Shown here piece after piece: positions 30,997 through 39,325 of a stretch of 64,000 nucleotides of DNA. The stretch is from assembly GCA_945885345.1 (NCBI GenBank), contig CAMCYP010000003.1:1-64000 (forward strand). Reading direction: 5' to 3'. Both the position numbers and the translations under genes were made by a program. This DNA comes from Bordetella parapertussis. GTDB lineage: Bacteria; Pseudomonadota; Gammaproteobacteria; Burkholderiales; SG8-41. The notes beneath the pieces were generated by a model. It was not told where the DNA came from. It ran no database searches and saw nothing but the letters and a program-made list of their open reading frames with translations. The stretch's first letter is position 1, and every line of letters starts with the position of its first letter.

Positions 30997-31899
30997 TCAG
31001 GCTGCCTGCGGCTTCACACCTTTGATCTGCGTACGGAAAAGCAACCGGCGCTCGTTGGCATCAAACGCCGTGCGCTTGTGCATCACACAGCGGTTGTCCC
31101 AGATCAGCAGGTCGCCAACTTTCCATTTCTGGAACCAGCCGAGATCCTCCTGTGAAGCATGCGCCCACAGACGGTTAAGCAGCGCTTCGCTGTCTTCCAG
31201 GCTCATGCCCACCACATAACCGAAGGGCCGGCGGCCGAGGAACAGCGCCTTGCGGCCGGTCACCGGATGACGCACGACTATCGGATGTACCGCGCCCGGC
31301 GCGTCGCGCGGATCAGTGACGTCCTTGAAACCCGCGCGCAGTTCACCAGCGCTGTTGCGGCTGGCATCGTGCTTGATGGATTTGCCTTCGATCGCGGCCT
31401 TGAGGTCAGCCGGCAGGGTTTCGTAGGCGTGGTACATGTTGAGGAAACCGGTTTCGCCGCCGGCTTTGGTGACTTCGACGCCGTAGAGCAAGGCGCCCGA
31501 CGGCGTGATGTCGTTGTATGACATGTCGGTATGCCACACCGCCTCACCGTAACCGAGGCTGCCGATGGATTGGCCGTCGACCTTGATATTGGACATCACC
31601 GCCATGTCGGGAAAGCCCTCGACCCAGGGCTTGCCACGGGTGTTGATCGGCGCCTTGTCGAGTTCACCGAACATGCGGCTGAAAGTCTGCAGTTGTTCCT
31701 TGGTCATGTTCTGGCCGCGGAAACGCAGCACCTGATGCTGCATCCACGCGTCATGGATCTGCGCGAACTGGGCATCGGTAATCGGCTGCGTCAGGTCGAT
31801 GCCGGCGATGTCGGCACCGATGTGTTTGGTGATGGGTGTCACGGTGATGCCGGATTGGGTAGCGGGTTTTGCAGAATGGGCAGCGGCAGTTGCGGACAT
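30997..31899 (-). CDS. TauD/TfdA family Fe(II)/2-oxoglutarate dioxygenase
   Basis: 300 residues. The iron motif is 'AVWHTDMSYND' near residue 120 (H-x-D). The distal His and Arg lie in 'DNRCVMHKRTAFDANERRLLFRTQ' near the C terminus. It differs from the copy at 15765 but belongs to the same family. It is the first gene of an operon with the GrdB-like selenoprotein (66 bases downstream) and a Bug receptor, divergent from a GntR regulator. GGAGGAT precedes the ATG. An oxygen-dependent enzyme beside a GrdB-like subunit argues for an aerobic pathway. Confidence 0.92.
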   Translation of the reverse strand: MSATAAAHSAKPATQSGITVTPITKHIGADIAGIDLTQPITDAQFAQIHDAWMQHQVLRFRGQNMTKEQLQTFSRMFGELDKAPINTRGKPWVEGFPDMAVMSNIKVDGQSIGSLGYGEAVWHTDMSYNDITPSGALLYGVEVTKAGGETGFLNMYHAYETLPADLKAAIEGKSIKHDASRNSAGELRAGFKDVTDPRDAPGAVHPIVVRHPVTGRKALFLGRRPFGYVVGMSLEDSEALLNRLWAHASQEDLGWFQKWKVGDLLIWDNRCVMHKRTAFDANERRLLFRTQIKGVKPQAA

Positions 31900-32056
31900 G
31901 GGTGATCCTCCTCTGGGGTATGACTGGTCGTCGAGCGTGTGCCGGGATTATACGCGCAGATTATTAATAATCAATAATTATTCCTTTTACCCGGCCCGGA
32001 CGGTATACTGCCGCCGTTACTCTGCGGCTTTATGCCATTGAATACATGAAGAAAAC

Positions 32057-32761
32057 ATGTCGCCTCCCGCCATTGAGCTGACCCAGACCCTGCCGGAAAA
32101 AGTCGCCGCGACACTGGCCGAACGCATAGTCGATGGCAGCTACCCGCCGGGTTCGCGGCTGATTGAAGCACTGCTGTCCAGGGAATTCGGCTTGAGCCAC
32201 GGCCCGATCCGCGACGCGCTGCGTTCGCTGCAGCACGCGGGGCTGGTCACCATCCTGCCCTATCGCGGCGCCGTGGTCACCGATGTCACGGTGCGTGAAA
32301 TCAAGGAGCTCTATCAGGTCCGTGCCGCGCTGGTCGGATTGCGCGCGCGCTGGATCGCCGAAGACCCGCAGCGCGAAGCACTGGTCGCCAAGGTCAAGGC
32401 GCCGATTGCACTCATGCAGCAGCTCGCCGGCAGGGACCGCGCCGAATACACGCGGGTGGCGTTGCTGGTCAACCGCACGCTGACCGAAAGCCTGTCCAAT
32501 CACTGGCTGCGCTCGACGCTGGCTTCACTGATGCTGCAGACCAGCCGTTACACGCGGCTCGCACTGGCCTCGGCTGCGCACCAGCGGTTTTCAGCAAAAC
32601 AATGGCAGGCTTTGCTTGAGGCTATCGAGTCCGGCAACGGGGATGTCGCCGAAAAAATCGCCGCCACACTGTCACAGGCAACGCGGGACGAAGCCATCAG
32701 ATTCCTCGAAAAAAACCCGGCAGGCGCAGCGCCGCGCACCCGCAACAAACCGGCGGCCTGA
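32057..32761 (+). CDS. GntR family transcriptional regulator
   Basis: 234 residues. The N-terminal winged helix reads 'LAERIVDGSYPPGSRLIEALLSREFGLSHGPIRDALRSLQ', a normal GntR DNA-binding domain. The C-terminal all-helical domain resembles FCD-type ligand sensors ('VREIKELYQVRAALVGLRAR'). It lies divergent from the dioxygenase-selenoprotein-Bug operon, 157 bases away, so it most likely controls that operon in response to the imported substrate. Confidence 0.9.
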   Translation: MSPPAIELTQTLPEKVAATLAERIVDGSYPPGSRLIEALLSREFGLSHGPIRDALRSLQHAGLVTILPYRGAVVTDVTVREIKELYQVRAALVGLRARWIAEDPQREALVAKVKAPIALMQQLAGRDRAEYTRVALLVNRTLTESLSNHWLRSTLASLMLQTSRYTRLALASAAHQRFSAKQWQALLEAIESGNGDVAEKIAATLSQATRDEAIRFLEKNPAGAAPRTRNKPAA

Positions 32762-32770
32762 CGCAGCTCG

Positions 32771-33229
32771 TCAGCGTACGCGCCAGAAGCGTTCCATTTC
32801 AAGGTAAGTGAATGACGCCGACCAGCCGATCAGCAGCAGGCCGATCAGGCTTTCCGTGCCGGCGAGCAGGCGAATAGGCCCAATCGGCAGGACATCGCCG
32901 AAACCCACGGTGGAATACGTCATCGCCGAAAAATAGACTGAATCCAGCAATCCGAGTGCACCCGATCCAGGCAGCACGCTGACGATATGGCCACAGGCCG
33001 GCCATTGCAGCAGCAACCACAGCACAACCCCGAAAATCCAGATTTCGATGACATGCAGTGCGAGCACCGAGAGGATGGCGTACAGCACCTTGACGTGCTG
33101 GGTGCCGCCGATCCTGGGCAGATTTCTCGACGCAAACCACAGCCCTTCGTAATGCACCAGTACCGACAGCGTTACCGCCGTCAGCGTCGAAAAGACCACC
33201 GTCGCATTAACCAACCAGTTGTCGTACAT
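32771..33229 (-). CDS. Two-TM potassium channel family protein
   Basis: 152 residues with hydrophobic segments near the N terminus and around 52-75 and 115-140. The selectivity filter is 'TYSTVGFGDVLP', the T-V-G-F-G-D variant of K+ channels, in the pore loop between the last two helices. No RCK or cyclic-nucleotide domain is present. The gene lies 70 bases downstream of NrsF on the same strand and could share its transcript, though a separate role is equally possible. Confidence 0.85.
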   Translation of the reverse strand: MYDNWLVNATVVFSTLTAVTLSVLVHYEGLWFASRNLPRIGGTQHVKVLYAILSVLALHVIEIWIFGVVLWLLLQWPACGHIVSVLPGSGALGLLDSVYFSAMTYSTVGFGDVLPIGPIRLLAGTESLIGLLLIGWSASFTYLEMERFWRVR

Positions 33230-33298
33230 GAGAATTACCGCCCCCTTGCGGCCTGCGGGATCGCCGACAAGGGCAGCATACAGGTGCCGTCGGCAGAT

Positions 33299-33940
33299 TT
33301 ACCAGCGCAGCAGTCGTGGCCCGATCACCGCACCCAGTGCCGCCGGGATCAGCATACCGAGCAGGTACCAGATGCCGATGAACGGCGCCGCCAGTTCCGG
33401 ACAGTGCAGCGCATAAAGGGTTGCGCCCGTCGCGCCCGCCAGCAAACCGGCTGCCGCGCCCGCCAGCACGGGACGCACCGGCGCCAGCGATTTCATGACC
33501 CACAGCAGCACCACGAACGCCGGCATCGACAGCAGCGTGATATTGAACGGGCAAGACGCCCAGGTTTCGCCCCAGATCAGCATGCCGCGGTCTTCCGGCG
33601 CGGCGCGCAGCAGGGCAATGATTGCCAGCAACCAGATCGCCAGCACCGGCGCAGCCACCACTGACCCGGCACGACCGATGGCCACGCCGGGACGCGACAG
33701 GCGCATCGCGGCCAGCAACGCCGCCGCGGCCAGCGTCAGCGGAAACAGCAGCTTCACCCAGAACATCGGCAGGCGCACGGCATCGGCGATGTCCGGCCGC
33801 ACACCAAGCAGCGTCGCCATCAGCAGCGCGGCACCGAGCAGGCCGGCGCCCAGCGCCAGCGCATAACGCTGCCGCCAGACCTGAGGCGCAACAGCGCCCG
33901 CGTCGCTCGCCAGCATCGTGATCAGCTCATCCGTTTTCAT
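33299..33940 (-). CDS. nrsF: NrsF-like anti-sigma factor (DUF1109)
   Basis: 213 residues with about six membrane segments, the DUF1109 layout. Two Cys stand out at residues 130 ('WASCPFN') and 180 ('ALHCPEL'), matching by position the pair reported as important for heavy-metal sensing in Caulobacter NrsF, as I remember it. It overlaps the sigma gene by 14 bases, the usual sigma/anti-sigma coupling. It should hold SigF inactive at the inner membrane until metal or oxidative stress releases it. Confidence 0.87.
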   Translation of the reverse strand: MKTDELITMLASDAGAVAPQVWRQRYALALGAGLLGAALLMATLLGVRPDIADAVRLPMFWVKLLFPLTLAAAALLAAMRLSRPGVAIGRAGSVVAAPVLAIWLLAIIALLRAAPEDRGMLIWGETWASCPFNITLLSMPAFVVLLWVMKSLAPVRPVLAGAAAGLLAGATGATLYALHCPELAAPFIGIWYLLGMLIPAALGAVIGPRLLRW

Positions 33941-34481
33941 CCGTACTCCTTATCAGCAGCGCCAGTGCCTTCAGTCCGCGATGCACGCCGACCTTGACCG
34001 CCGCTTCCGACATGCCGGTGGCACGCGCGGCCTCGGCCACAGACAGTCCTTCCAGCTTCATGTGCACGATCGGCAGGCGTTGCCGGTCGGGCAGTTGTTC
34101 CAGCAGCTTGCCGAGGTCACGCCGGGCATCGACTGCGTCATGATCGGAAATCGCAAACACCGCCAGTTCATCATCCAGCGGATCGTTCAGCATCTCGCGC
34201 CCCGCGCGCCGCCGCATCAGATCCACCAGCTTGTAGCGTGCAATGGCATGGATCCACGCCGTCAGCGGCTGGGCGGAATCGTAGGTATGGCGCTGGTTGT
34301 GCACGGCGAGCAGAGTCTCCTGTACCAAATCTTCCACATCATCCGGCAGCCGGGCGAGACGCCCGCGCAGGAATCCCCGCAGGTGCGCACTCAGCTCCCG
34401 CAGAAACCCGTGGTAGGCCGCGGCATCGCCGGCCATGCCGCGGATCAGCAGGTCCCTGAGTCGTGTTTCGCTGGCGCTCAC
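33927..34481 (-). CDS. sigF: ECF sigma factor of the SigF type
   Basis: 184 residues from a GTG start with AAGG five bases upstream. Region 2 is '[24 protein letters not shown]...[18 protein letters not shown]'-like and region 4 is '[40 protein letters not shown]'-like, both complete. No other domain. Its own promoter carries GTAACC-N16-CGAA, and the same element lies before bufA. This supports autoregulation together with control of the bufferin operon. Gene symbol by analogy with the Caulobacter SigF-NrsF pair. Confidence 0.9.
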   Translation of the reverse strand: MSASETRLRDLLIRGMAGDAAAYHGFLRELSAHLRGFLRGRLARLPDDVEDLVQETLLAVHNQRHTYDSAQPLTAWIHAIARYKLVDLMRRRAGREMLNDPLDDELAVFAISDHDAVDARRDLGKLLEQLPDRQRLPIVHMKLEGLSVAEAARATGMSEAAVKVGVHRGLKALALLIRSTDENG

Positions 34482-34498
34482 GCGGCCTTGTCTTTCTA

Positions 34499-34524
34499 TT
34501 CGTTGGAAACGTGGATTTGGTTAC
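34499..34524 (-). promoter_or_regulatory. SigF-type promoter of sigF-nrsF (GTAACC-N16-CGAA)
   Basis: On the minus strand GTAACC (34524-34519), 16 bases, CGAA (34502-34499), 18 bases before the sigF start codon. Identical boxes and spacing occur at 34569-34594. It matches the SigF-dependent motif reported in Caulobacter, from memory. Confidence 0.82.
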
Positions 34525-34568
34525 AGACAGACACACAAAGATTTACCGGACGCATTTTGCCCGACCCT

Positions 34569-34594
34569 GTAACCAATCGCCAAGCAATGACGAA
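34569..34594 (+). promoter_or_regulatory. SigF-type promoter of the bufferin operon (GTAACC-N16-CGAA)
   Basis: GTAACC (34569-34574), 16 bases, CGAA (34591-34594), about 64 bases before the bufA start codon. It faces away from the sigF promoter, so the two divergent units share one regulator. Confidence 0.82.
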
Positions 34595-34657
34595 CTACAC
34601 TGCAGACCGCGCAAATGCACGGTTGCCTACCCAAACATCATCAAAGGAGCTTTGCAC

Positions 34658-34936
34658 ATGAACTCGAAATCCATCGCCATCACCGCCGTCACCCTCGCAG
34701 CCCTCATTTCCGGCGCCGCCATGGCCCAGAACAAGGATGCGGCCATGAAAGGCGACAAGGAAAAATGCTACGGCGTGTCGATGGCCGGCAAAAACGACTG
34801 CGCCGCGGGTCCGGGCACCACCTGCGCCGGCACCTCCAAAACCGACTATGACGCCAAAGCCTGGAAATTTGTTGCAAAAGGCAGCTGCACCGGCATCAAG
34901 ACCCCCAAGGGCGCCGGCTCACTGAAAGCGATGTAA
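34658..34936 (+). CDS. bufA: Bufferin-type precursor (BufA1, DUF2282)
   Basis: 92 residues from ATG 34658 (AAAGGAG upstream); the track ORF starts 195 bases too early. A signal peptide ends 'AMAQ' at 23/24. The mature part has four Cys at 37, 48, 56 and 77 in '[18 protein letters not shown]', 'TTCAG' and 'GSCTG'. This is the DUF2282/bufferin pattern, whose Cys are modified by the DUF692 enzyme to bind copper. It is first in a bufA-bufB-bufC-doxX operon under a SigF-type promoter. Confidence 0.9.
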   Translation: MNSKSIAITAVTLAALISGAAMAQNKDAAMKGDKEKCYGVSMAGKNDCAAGPGTTCAGTSKTDYDAKAWKFVAKGSCTGIKTPKGAGSLKAM

Positions 34937-34966
34937 TCCGGTTTTTGCCGAAAAGTCCTGCACCTC

Positions 34967-35812
34967 ATGACCATGACCAACTCCCTCACCGCCGGACTCG
35001 GGCTCAAACCGCAGCATTACGATGCGGCGCTGGCCTGCAGTACGGCGGGGTTGTGGTTTGAGGTGCACCCGGAGAATTACATGGTGGCCGGCGGCCCGCG
35101 ACTGGCATGGCTGGAAGCAATTCGCGGCAAACATCCCATTTCACTGCATGGAGTGGCGCTGTCACTGGCCGCTGATGCTGAACCCGATGCAGCCCATCTT
35201 GAAAGACTGACCGAACTCGCGCGGCGTGTTGAGCCCGCTCTCATTTCCGAACACCTTGCCTGGTCCACCTGGCGTGGCGCCTACCACCCCGACTTGCTGC
35301 CCTTCCCGCGCACGTCGGATGCACTCACACGCATTGCCGACAATGTTTCGCGCACCCAGGATGCCCTGCAGCGACGCATTGCCGTGGAAAACCCCTCGCA
35401 TTACCTGAAACTCGACGGCCACGAATGGAGCGAAACCGAATTCCTGCGCGAACTCGCACGCCGCACCGGCTGCGGACTGTTGCTCGACGTCAATAATGTC
35501 TATGTCAGCGCGCGCAACATGGGCTATTCCGCGGAAGACTACATCGACGCTTTCCCCGGCAAACCGGTGATGGAAATCCATCTCGCCGGTCATACACCGG
35601 ATCCGAAGCTGGGCCATGGCTTGCTGGTGGATTCGCACGACGCGCCTGTCGCACCGGCGGTGTGGGCGCTGTACGAACGCCTGATCCGGCGCATCGGCGC
35701 ACGGCCGACGCTGATTGAGCGCGACGACAATTTGCCCGCATTCGATGTGTTGCTGGCCGAGCGCGACCAGGCTGACCGCGTGCTGCGCAACCCGCTGGCG
35801 GAGGCTGCGTAA
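34967..35812 (+). CDS. bufB: BufB multinuclear non-haem iron enzyme (MNIO, DUF692)
   Basis: 281 residues. Conserved metal-binding segments of the DUF692 TIM-barrel family are visible: 'ISLHGVALSLAADAEP', 'LISEHLAWSTW', 'RIAVENPSHYLKL', 'GLLLDVNNVYVSARNMGY', 'MEIHLAGHT' and 'VDSHDAPV'. The family uses a di- or tri-iron centre and O2 to modify Cys residues of a partner peptide, here presumably BufA. The stop overlaps the BufC start by one base. The ribosome site before ATG 34967 is poor, suggesting coupling to bufA. Confidence 0.93.
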   Translation: MTMTNSLTAGLGLKPQHYDAALACSTAGLWFEVHPENYMVAGGPRLAWLEAIRGKHPISLHGVALSLAADAEPDAAHLERLTELARRVEPALISEHLAWSTWRGAYHPDLLPFPRTSDALTRIADNVSRTQDALQRRIAVENPSHYLKLDGHEWSETEFLRELARRTGCGLLLDVNNVYVSARNMGYSAEDYIDAFPGKPVMEIHLAGHTPDPKLGHGLLVDSHDAPVAPAVWALYERLIRRIGARPTLIERDDNLPAFDVLLAERDQADRVLRNPLAEAA

Positions 35813-36585
35813 TGATTGCACCCGGCGCTCTCACCCGTTTTCAGGATGATTTTGTGCGCGCGTTATTGGCGACTGACGATGTCCCCTCGACCGCGTTGGC
35901 AACGCTGACAGCGCAACCGGCGTTTGCGATTTACCGCAATACCGTACTCAAAGGCTGCATCGACGCATTGCAGGCCAATTATCCCGCCATCAACCGCCTG
36001 GTCGGCGAAGAATGGTTGCGCGCCGCGGCAGCCATGTACGCGCGCGATGCGCTGCCGGGACAACCGATGCTGCTGCACTATGGCGCGGACTTTGCTGAGT
36101 TCCTCGCCCGATTCGAACCCGCCGCGGAATTGCCGTATCTGCCCGGCGTCGCACGCCTCGACCGCTTCTGGACCGAAGCCCATGCTGCGGCATCTGAGGA
36201 AACACTGGCTCCCGCGGCCATCACACCACTCGCTGCGGATCATTTATTCAAGGCACGGCTGCAAGTGCATGCTGCAACGCGCTGGGCATGGTTTGCCGAC
36301 GCGCCGGTCTACACCATCTGGTCACGCAACCGCAGTGACACCGCTGTTGACGGCGACATCGACTGGCAGTCTGAAGGCGCCCTGCTGACACGGCCCCGGG
36401 ACGGCGTGCAATGGCAGGCCCTCGACAAAGCCGGCTGCGCATTCCTCGATAGCTGCGCGACAGGCGGCACGGTTGCCGATGCCGCACAGGCTGCGCTCGA
36501 AGCGCAGGCCGATGCCGATCTCGGTCAACTGATGGCCAGGCTGCTCGAAGCCGGTGCGTTCAGCCGGCTTGATCTGAATACTTAA
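35812..36585 (+). CDS. bufC: BufC partner protein (DUF2063)
   Basis: 257 residues starting at ATG 35812 (TAATG overlap). The N-terminal domain '[12 protein letters not shown]' and '[40 protein letters not shown]' is the DUF2063 pattern, sometimes called a putative DNA-binding domain but acting as the peptide-recognition partner of MNIO enzymes. The C half is beta-rich. It should deliver BufA to BufB. The DoxX gene follows 19 bases later. Confidence 0.9.
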   Translation: MIAPGALTRFQDDFVRALLATDDVPSTALATLTAQPAFAIYRNTVLKGCIDALQANYPAINRLVGEEWLRAAAAMYARDALPGQPMLLHYGADFAEFLARFEPAAELPYLPGVARLDRFWTEAHAAASEETLAPAAITPLAADHLFKARLQVHAATRWAWFADAPVYTIWSRNRSDTAVDGDIDWQSEGALLTRPRDGVQWQALDKAGCAFLDSCATGGTVADAAQAALEAQADADLGQLMARLLEAGAFSRLDLNT

Positions 36586-36604
36586 CGAACACAAAGGAAC
36601 ACGC

Positions 36605-37078
36605 ATGAATCCCGCAACCGCCATGACCGACACGCCCGCCACCGGCATCATCGGCCGCTGGAACCGCAGCGCCGAAAAATTGCAGGAATACATCAGCCAC
36701 AATCTCATTGCGTTGGCCGCGCGCATTGCTGTCGCAGCGATTTTCTTTTTGTCGGCGCGCACCAAAGTCGAGGGCCTGCTGAGCATCAAGGACACGACCT
36801 TCCTGCTGTTCGAAGAGGAATACAAGCTGCCGCTGCTGCCGCCGGAATTCGCCGCGCACATGGCGACTTATGCCGAGCACCTGTTTCCGATCCTGCTGGT
36901 GCTGGGCTTGTGCACGCGACTGTCGGCACTGGCGCTGCTCGGCATGACCGCGACCATCCAGATTTTTGTGTATCCCGATGCCTGGCCGACGCATCTGACC
37001 TGGGCCGTGCCGATGCTGTACCTGATCGGCCGCGGCGGCGGCGACTGGACCGTCGACCACCGTCTGGGTATCAAATAA
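36605..37078 (+). CDS. DoxX family membrane protein of the bufferin operon
   Basis: 157 residues with about four membrane helices. '[23 protein letters not shown]' near residue 40 and '[25 protein letters not shown]' in the middle are typical of DoxX. The C terminus '[25 protein letters not shown]' is also family-like. Last of the SigF-controlled operon; gold-induced gigPABT operons of Cupriavidus have the same gene set. Probable redox or quinone-linked role in metal stress. Confidence 0.9.
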   Translation: MNPATAMTDTPATGIIGRWNRSAEKLQEYISHNLIALAARIAVAAIFFLSARTKVEGLLSIKDTTFLLFEEEYKLPLLPPEFAAHMATYAEHLFPILLVLGLCTRLSALALLGMTATIQIFVYPDAWPTHLTWAVPMLYLIGRGGGDWTVDHRLGIK

Positions 37079-37091
37079 AATTTAAAATATA

Positions 37092-37110
37092 AATAAAATC
37101 AATTATTTAC
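37092..37110 (+). promoter_or_regulatory. AT-rich 19-mer, exact IHF core
   Basis: AATAAAATCAATTATTTAC contains AATCAA-TTAT-TTA, an exact WATCAANNNNTTR match. It lies between the convergent DoxX gene and a quinone oxidoreductase gene. Confidence 0.45.
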
Positions 37111-38092
37111 TGATGATATCCAGCACCGGCTTGCCAACCATGCGGCGTTCTTCATAAGCCGCATGCGCCTGCTCCACGTTATCCAGGGTGTAACGCCCGG
37201 CGATGCTGATTTTCAGCGACCCGTCGAGCAGCGCGCCGAAAATATCAGCAGCACGGCGCTGGATTTCCGCCGCATCACGCAAATGATCGGCGAGACGCGG
37301 CCGCGTCAGATACAGGGAACCGGATTCACCGAGTTCCAGCGGATCGAGATCCCGCACCGAACCCGAGACGTTGCCGTAATTGACGATCAGGCCGCGGGTA
37401 CGCGCGGCGCGGAAACTGTCGCGCAGCGAAGTCTTGCCGATCGAGTCATAGACCACATCCACGCCCTGCCCACCGGTGGCCTCACGCACCGCTTCGACAA
37501 AACCGTCATACAGCAGCACCAGATCTGCGCCGCGCTCCCGCGCAACGGCAGCCTTGTCTGCCGAACTGGTGGTGGCAATCACGCGTGCACCACTGCGTTT
37601 CGCGAGTTGAATCAGCACCTGGCCGATACCACCGGATGCCGCATGCACCAGACAGCTCTTGCCCGGACCCAGTTGACCGACATCATGCGCAAGGTAATGC
37701 GCGGTGTAGCCCTGGAATACCGACACCGCGGCGAGATCCAGCGGCAGCGCATCCGGGACTTTCACCGCCTGCCACGCCGGCACCACCGCGTACTCGGCAT
37801 AACTGCCCCAGACGATGCACCAGGCCACGCGATCACCCGCCGCATGTGTACTCACGCCCTCACCAACAGCCACCACCACGCCGGCACCTTCCATCCCCAG
37901 CGTGCACGGCAGGCGCACCGGATAAGTCCGCGATTTTTCGTACTTGCCCTGCCGCGTATGGATGTCCATGAAATTGATGCCGGCATGATGCACACGCACC
38001 AGCAGCGTGCCGGGCGAGGCCACCGGCACGGGAGCATCAATGCGCTGCAGGACTTCGGGACCGCCGTATTGATGAATCTGGATACTTTTCAT
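37103..38092 (-). CDS. Quinone oxidoreductase (zinc-type alcohol dehydrogenase superfamily)
   Basis: 329 residues. The N-terminal 'MKSIQIHQYGGPEVLQRIDAPVP' is the QOR signature. The nucleotide-binding motif is 'CLVHAASGGIGQVLIQLAKRSGARVIATTSS' near residue 140, followed by 'VVYDSIGKTSLRDSFRAARTRGLIVNYGN'. No zinc-binding Cys cluster is present, as in NADPH:quinone reductases. It probably reduces quinones or enones. The last bases overlap the AT-rich motif at 37092. Confidence 0.92.
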   Translation of the reverse strand: MKSIQIHQYGGPEVLQRIDAPVPVASPGTLLVRVHHAGINFMDIHTRQGKYEKSRTYPVRLPCTLGMEGAGVVVAVGEGVSTHAAGDRVAWCIVWGSYAEYAVVPAWQAVKVPDALPLDLAAVSVFQGYTAHYLAHDVGQLGPGKSCLVHAASGGIGQVLIQLAKRSGARVIATTSSADKAAVARERGADLVLLYDGFVEAVREATGGQGVDVVYDSIGKTSLRDSFRAARTRGLIVNYGNVSGSVRDLDPLELGESGSLYLTRPRLADHLRDAAEIQRRAADIFGALLDGSLKISIAGRYTLDNVEQAHAAYEERRMVGKPVLDIISK

Positions 38093-38189
38093 TACAGTGC
38101 ACTTTTATCGGCCAAGGCGGGAATTATCGCGCATCCGGCCGGTCTCTTTCATGCTGCAGAAACTCTCGACATCCACAAGGAAAATTGAC

Positions 38190-38747
38190 ATGGAACGACG
38201 CGGATTTTTACAGGGACTGACACTGGCAGCGTTCGGCGCATCGCTGTTCAGGACAGTGCAGGCTGCCCAGGTCAGCTCAATGAATGACATTGAGGCACTG
38301 CAGAAAAACTGGCGCACGCTGCTGGCAGCGAATTTCAAGGCGCCTGCCGCCACCGAACCACTGAAGCTTTCCAATGACGAATGGCGCAAGCGTCTCGACG
38401 CTGCGCAATTCAACGTGCTGCGCGAAGAAGGTACCGAACGTCCCGGCACCAGCCCGCTGAACGGCGAAAAACGTCCGGGCGTGTTTGCCTGCGCCGGCTG
38501 CGACCTGCCGCTGTTCACCTCCGGGATGAAATATGAGTCCGGCACCGGCTGGCCGAGTTTTTTCACCACCATTCCCGGCGCGTTCGCCACCAAAAAAGAT
38601 TTCGGGCTGTTTCTGCCGCGCACCGAGTACCACTGCGCGCGCTGCGGTGGGCACCACGGCCATGTGTTCGATGACGGCCCGGCGCCGACGCGGCAGCGCT
38701 GGTGCAACAACGGTGTGGCGCTGAAGTTCATTCCAAAACAAGCCTGA
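38190..38747 (+). CDS. msrB: Peptide-methionine (R)-S-oxide reductase with Tat-like signal
   Basis: 185 residues from ATG 38190; AAGGAAAA upstream supports it over the track start. The N terminus 'MERRGFLQGLTLAAFGASL' has the twin-Arg and hydrophobic core of a Tat signal. The MsrB domain follows: zinc Cys pairs 'CAGC' and 'CARC', 'YESGTGWPSFF', and the catalytic Cys in 'RWCNNGVALKF'. It should repair methionine-R-sulfoxide in periplasmic proteins. The catalytic residue is Cys, not Sec. Confidence 0.93.
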   Translation: MERRGFLQGLTLAAFGASLFRTVQAAQVSSMNDIEALQKNWRTLLAANFKAPAATEPLKLSNDEWRKRLDAAQFNVLREEGTERPGTSPLNGEKRPGVFACAGCDLPLFTSGMKYESGTGWPSFFTTIPGAFATKKDFGLFLPRTEYHCARCGGHHGHVFDDGPAPTRQRWCNNGVALKFIPKQA

Positions 38748-38763
38748 CCGCACATGCTGGCAA

Positions 38764-39288
38764 TTGCGCTACACTGCCAGCACAGTGTCCTTAACCCCTT
38801 ATCGATTGCGACTGGCCGAGGGCGGCGATATCCAGGAAATCGCCGTGATGTCGCGCTGCCTGATCGAAGTCGGCCTGCGCGGCTGGACCTGGCATCCGAC
38901 CCGCGTGGCGCGCGCATTGCGCGCCCGCGAAACCTGCGTGCTTGCGGCAGAAACACCGTTTGAGAACACTCCAAACCATCTGGCCGGATTCGCGATTGCC
39001 GAATTCGGCGATGCCAAAATGCATCTGTCGCTGCTCGCCGTCAAACCGGCGTACCAGCGCAGCGGCATCGGTCTGGCGATGATCGAGTGGCTGATGGAAT
39101 CGGCGCTGACCGCGGGCATCGACCACATCACCGTTGAAATGCGCGCCAACAATTTTGCCGCGCGCAGCTTTTACGAAGCGCTGGGTTTCCGCCACAACCA
39201 GTACATCGCCGGTTACTACCAGAACATCGAACCGGCGATCCGCATGCGCCGCGATCTGCATCAGACCGTCGCCCTGCGTGAGCCATAA
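38764..39288 (+). CDS. GNAT family N-acetyltransferase
   Basis: 174 residues if the TTG at 38764 is used; a GTG at 38785 is an alternative start. The acetyl-CoA motif is 'LLAVKPAYQRSGIGLAMIEWLME' (Q-x-x-G-x-G/A), followed by 'ITVEMRANNFAARSFYEALGFR', the RimI-like end pattern. Probable substrate is an N terminus or small amine. It lies between msrB and a haloacid dehalogenase gene and uses an unusual start, so its exact beginning is uncertain. Confidence 0.82.
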   Translation: MRYTASTVSLTPYRLRLAEGGDIQEIAVMSRCLIEVGLRGWTWHPTRVARALRARETCVLAAETPFENTPNHLAGFAIAEFGDAKMHLSLLAVKPAYQRSGIGLAMIEWLMESALTAGIDHITVEMRANNFAARSFYEALGFRHNQYIAGYYQNIEPAIRMRRDLHQTVALREP

Positions 39289-39304
39289 TGATCCATTAAA
39301 TTTA

Positions 39305-39323
39305 TTTAAAATCAAATACTTAT
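39305..39323 (+). promoter_or_regulatory. AT-rich 19-mer, exact IHF core
   Basis: TTTAAAATCAAATACTTAT contains AATCAA-N4-TTA, exact. It ends three bases before the ATG of the haloacid dehalogenase gene, in the place of a Shine-Dalgarno sequence. Confidence 0.42.
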
Positions 39324-39325
39324 AA

